In this document: piece after piece, positions 60,601-64,000 of the stretch
Layout of the letters: every line of letters begins with the position of its first letter
How positions within the stretch are numbered: the stretch's first letter is position 1
NCBI GenBank assembly: GCA_013398295.1
Contig: VZSF01003245.1
Location: forward strand, 1 to 64,000
Length of the DNA stretch: 64,000 bases
Source of the DNA: Chionis minor
Taxonomy: Eukaryota > Chordata > Aves > Charadriiformes > Chionididae
Reading direction: 5' to 3'
The notes under the pieces: generated by a model
What the model saw: the letters and a program-made list of their open reading frames with translations, nothing else
Told to the model about the DNA's origin: nothing
The model's database searches: none
Made by a program: the position numbers and the translations under genes

Positions 60601-62894
60601 GCAAATCGTGGACCGCTGTTTAATTTTGTCTTCCAAACTTTTAATTATTAAAAGTTCTGCTCTGTTTTCTTTGACTAACAGTGTTTCAGGTTCTCTGTGG
60701 GAGTCCAGTTCAGGATTCAGTAATAAAAATGAGTGAAGTGTTAATTGCTCGGGCGCAATCCCATACTATTGTTCCATCCTCTGACTCAGTAGCTAAAATC
60801 CTTAAAATGAGATAGCTGATGGGGACGCTTGCATTCACATGAGGTGAATCATCTCCAAGAGAGCTTTTCAAATCCACCATGATGCATCTTCAGGATGTAG
60901 CAGAATGTAGCTTTTCTGAAGCCGATTGTACACCAGCTGAGGGTCTGCCCAAAGACTTCTGATGTACCACGTCTTCGCTAAATTCATTCACGCCAAGTTT
61001 TTCAAAGAGAATCAAATGACAGTGCATGGAAAAAAAAAAAAGAAAAAGAAAAGGAAAGAAAAAAAAAAAAAAGACCAGCAAGGCAAATTTATATTTGCTT
61101 TGAAAGTTTGTAGAAAAGGGTTGGATTCTTTTCTGCAGCTTTGGCAGGTTCTGATTCAGCTCTGGCAGTAATTATTCAGAGCGAAGATGGATTTTGTGTG
61201 AGAGAGAGAAAGAGAAAATACACATAATTCCCAGGGAGTCTTGACAGTCTATGCAATTATACTGATTTCTGACATCTCTGGACAGCAGGAAAGGATAAAA
61301 ACGGAGTTCGTATTTGACATACATGAATTCTTAAGGTAGAAAAGCCAGCTTGTCTTCCAAGGTGCCCTGGGATTCTGCCGCTGCCCCATGGTTGCCGGTT
61401 AGGCAGGAGGGCATCTCTTAGATGCCCACTCCAGAGTAAGAGTCTTATTTAAAATTACAGCTTCTGCTAGAAAATAAAACAACCAACGTGTGCTGTATTT
61501 CCAGATTGGATTAGTTGAGCTCCAGCTTCTCGCCATTCATCATGAAGAGGGCGTTTGTGTGTGTCAAAGCGGGAGAGCTGTGGGATGCCAGCCAGCTCCG
61601 ACCCCCGGGCAGGGCTGGTGGCTCCAGGCATCCTGTCGCACCGCCAGGGTCACCCAGCTCCCAACTCGGATCGGGATTGCACCCTGGATGTACACACGCC
61701 CCAAGGTTTTCACTGCTGCCTCCCCGGCGTTACACAGTTTAATCATTGTCCTCTATAGTTCTTTTCAAGGTGCAAAGGGCTGTTTTCTAAGACAATGTGC
61801 CCAGGGAAATTCAGCATTTCTGGTGCCTCTGGATATATGTAACAGAGTTATCCGGTTTCTTTCAAAGACCCCTGCTGAAGTGCCGCGTGTGAGTTTTGCC
61901 AAATGTTTTTACCACTGTCTGTCTGAGAGCTGAACGCGGATTTTATCGTGATCAGATTTCAGGTTCTGAAAATCATTCCTGAACTTCCCAGCAGTAGTGA
62001 TTCCCGCAGTAAAGACTTTCATCATGCAGTCTTTTGTAATATCAGGCCAGTTACCTGCCCAAAGCAGAAAAATCCAGGCATGGACACACTAAAAATATTT
62101 CCCGTGATGATGATTGCTAGAAAGTGATCTCTCTAGTGTGTCTTCAGTTGCACATTCTGTGATATTTCTAGACATAAACAATAGTTGTTTTTTTGGTTGT
62201 GTTTTTTGTGGGTTTTTTTTTTAAAAGTGATCAGTGGTTAAAATGAAGGCTAAACTGATGTCCATAATGTTGCTCTCCATTTCTGCATGGTCTCCTAGCA
62301 TGACGTTCAGAAGCAGGCAACCTTCACTGCTCCCTTCCATGGGGCAGCAAGTTTACTTGCACGTGGCAAAGACTGACTTTATCCCGTGCTGTCAAGTGAA
62401 ATCCAGAGCATGAATTCAAACTGACTGGAAACACAGTGGAATTATCAGTCTTTGTGGATGGATTTGGTTGGTTGTTTTGTTTTTAAAGCAGAAGATGTCA
62501 TCTCTTCTTGCCCATAAATCTTCTATTAGCTATCGTATTTTCACATTAGGTACCCAGCAGAATCCTTTTACCGTGACCGTCTTCCAAATTAAACTTTAAG
62601 TTTCCAGGAAAATTGTAACAAATGTTTTAAGTCAGTCAGACGTGAAGCAAAGGAAAGAGGCTGGAGAAGTGCTCCTGGTGTGGCTCTTCATTTCTGCCTA
62701 CAGCACAGCACGATTTCATCGGAAAGGCTGGACTAACTCGCCTAGTTTGCATCTAACAGGGTAAGAGTTTAAGTAAGGTAAAGTTGAGCAAATACCAATA
62801 AACAATTTACCATAGGAAGGTTTCTCCTTGGGACTGTTGATTGCATCGTCTCAAAAGGAATGCCCCAGCCTTTCCTGGCAGGAGCAGGAGGAAG
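57672..62894. other. intergenic DNA, no gene recognised
   Basis: No recognisable coding similarity. It contains a TATATATATA run near 57794-57802, a fused acceptor/donor motif at 58603-58610, and a purine-only tract at 61028-61074. Confidence 0.5.
61028..61074. repeat. purine-only A/G tract
   Basis: Forty-seven bases of only A and G (GGA, then A-runs broken by single G and GG). A simple low-complexity tract. Confidence 0.8.
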
Positions 62895-63015
62895 CAGAGG
62901 TTTGGATTCTACACCTTGCTCTGCCCCTGTGCCACCATGGGGGCAAGTCACTTGCTTTTTTTCTCCTGTGCTTACCCGTCTGTAAAGTGAGGGTGATTTC
63001 TGGCTTCCTAGAACA
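62895..63015 (+). mobile_element. fossil MIR-like SINE (CORE-SINE) fragment
   Basis: The order of blocks matches the MIR consensus as I remember it: CTCTGCCCCTGTGCC for CTCTGCCACTTAC, GGGGGCAAGTCACTTGC for TTGGGCAAGTCACTTAA, TTCTCCTGTGCTTACCC for CTCTGTGCCTCAGTTTCC, and CGTCTGTAAAGTGAGGGTGAT for CATCTGTAAAATGGGGATAAT. High divergence fits an ancient insertion. Confidence 0.6.
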
Positions 63016-64000
63016 AATTATCTGAAATCTGTAGGTTAAAAAAATGCAACATAACAGACTAGGAGTTTACAGGAGCCTAGTGGCAGATTTAGCACTGAAA
63101 AGACAAAAAAAGTAGATGGAAAGCCATATAATATACTTTATTGTGTAAGTGGTTGTTACTCTTACAAAATCATGAGATGATAAAATACCACAGTGGTCAC
63201 ATTTAGTGAACCTTCACAGTGTCCTGCAGTGGGCATCTCGTGGGGACATGACACGTTTGCCACCATTGATTTGCACACAGGTCACGGCGCGGAAACATAA
63301 ATGCTACCTAAAACATCCCAGGGTGAAGAAATTAAGGTTCCACAACAAACTAGTAACATAAGAAAGCAATGTCAACAGCCTCCAAACATACGAGCTGTTT
63401 CTGATCCGCTAGTGGCAGAGAATGGTTCTTGTGACTGAAACACCCCAAGCTGCTCAGATGAGTTTTCCAAAGCAGGACAGGTCTTCTGAGAAGACTGGTC
63501 AGGTTCTTCCAAACAGACATAAAGTAGGTTGGCTTCCGAAAAACACAGGACAATTTCACTAAAAATAAACAGGGATCATCTTAGGGCAAGGCAAATTAAG
63601 TAGCTGGAAAACTATCCCTGCCCTGACTCTTCCAGTGCTGTCTGGCTCAACTTTGATAAACAAAAAAATACAGAAAATTCACCAAAATTGACTGTGCAGT
63701 ACAGGCAACAAGATCATTTTCCAGTAAAAATTTTCAGGTAAGTGGGTCAGTGGGGCCTGGTGAGTTTTTTGGTGTGTATGGTTTTGAATCATGCTGAATA
63801 CTGTCTCCGTATTTTGCTGTTCAGAGATTATTTACCCCTCTCAAGGCTTTGGTCTAAATGCAGGCAGTTAACCTGTGTTCATCATCATCATTAATTCTGG
63901 TGTACACAAATGCACAACAGGTCGGTGATACTGATTTTAATATTGAAGAAACTCAAAAGTTATGTTTAGTAAAGCACATTATGCAGCAAGGGTCTGGTTT
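63016..64000. other. intergenic DNA, no gene recognised
   Basis: AT-rich, with one fused acceptor/donor motif TTTTCAG/GTAAGT at 63731-63743. No reading frame with recognisable similarity. Confidence 0.5.

Noticed and set aside
61490..61933. 147-codon open frame on + strand in the intergenic region
   Set aside because: No recognised domain and overlapping open frames in other phases; probably a chance frame in a GC-richer stretch.

Overview
This window is vertebrate nuclear DNA, AT-rich with long introns. Copies of CR1 LINE, with the usual 3' tail ending in repeats of the ATTCTATG/ATTCTGTG type, point to a bird; a crocodilian or turtle cannot be excluded from sequence alone. No bacterial-type operons, rRNA, tRNA or CRISPR arrays were seen.

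The first two thirds hold one protein-coding gene on the + strand, WDR11 (WD repeat domain 11). I could place 28 coding exons (numbered 2 to 29 by analogy with the mammalian gene), from 1986 to the stop codon at 43695-43697. Every junction keeps the reading frame. The exons give 3583 coding bases, or 1193 complete residues plus one split Trp. With the ~28 residues expected from the absent exon 1, the protein would be about 1222 aa, essentially the length of human WDR11 (1224 aa). Exon 1 is not present: the CpG-rich start of the window (1 to ~348, with one ambiguous base at 314) looks like the downstream part of the promoter CpG island and intron 1, so the start codon and promoter should lie just upstream.

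The WDR11 product is a twin beta-propeller protein with an alpha-helical C-terminal half. From family knowledge it acts with FAM91A1 at the trans-Golgi network to capture endosome-derived vesicles, and it is linked to Hedgehog signalling and hypogonadotropic hypogonadism. All introns within the window are GT-AG except the last, which has AT-AC ends with a perfect U12-type 5' splice site (ATATCCTTT) and a near-perfect U12 branch site (TTCCTTAAT). This minor-spliceosome intron is the most distinctive functional signal in the window. Other features of interest are a NAGNAG tandem acceptor at exon 9, a 56-T tract forming the polypyrimidine region of exon 28, a GC-rich block in intron 27, and an oppositely oriented pair of similar CR1 copies in introns 3 and 17.

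From ~43.7 kb the sequence is 3' UTR with several AATAAA signals; the best supported by a downstream GU-rich element is at 45758. From ~45.8 kb to the end no protein-coding gene is recognisable. In human the neighbour on this side is FGFR2, so this is probably WDR11-FGFR2 intergenic DNA. It contains a fossil MIR-like SINE (~62.9-63.0 kb), simple repeats, one assembly gap inside a poly-T run (49170-49191), and three exon-like segments with good splice signals that might belong to an unannotated non-coding transcript.
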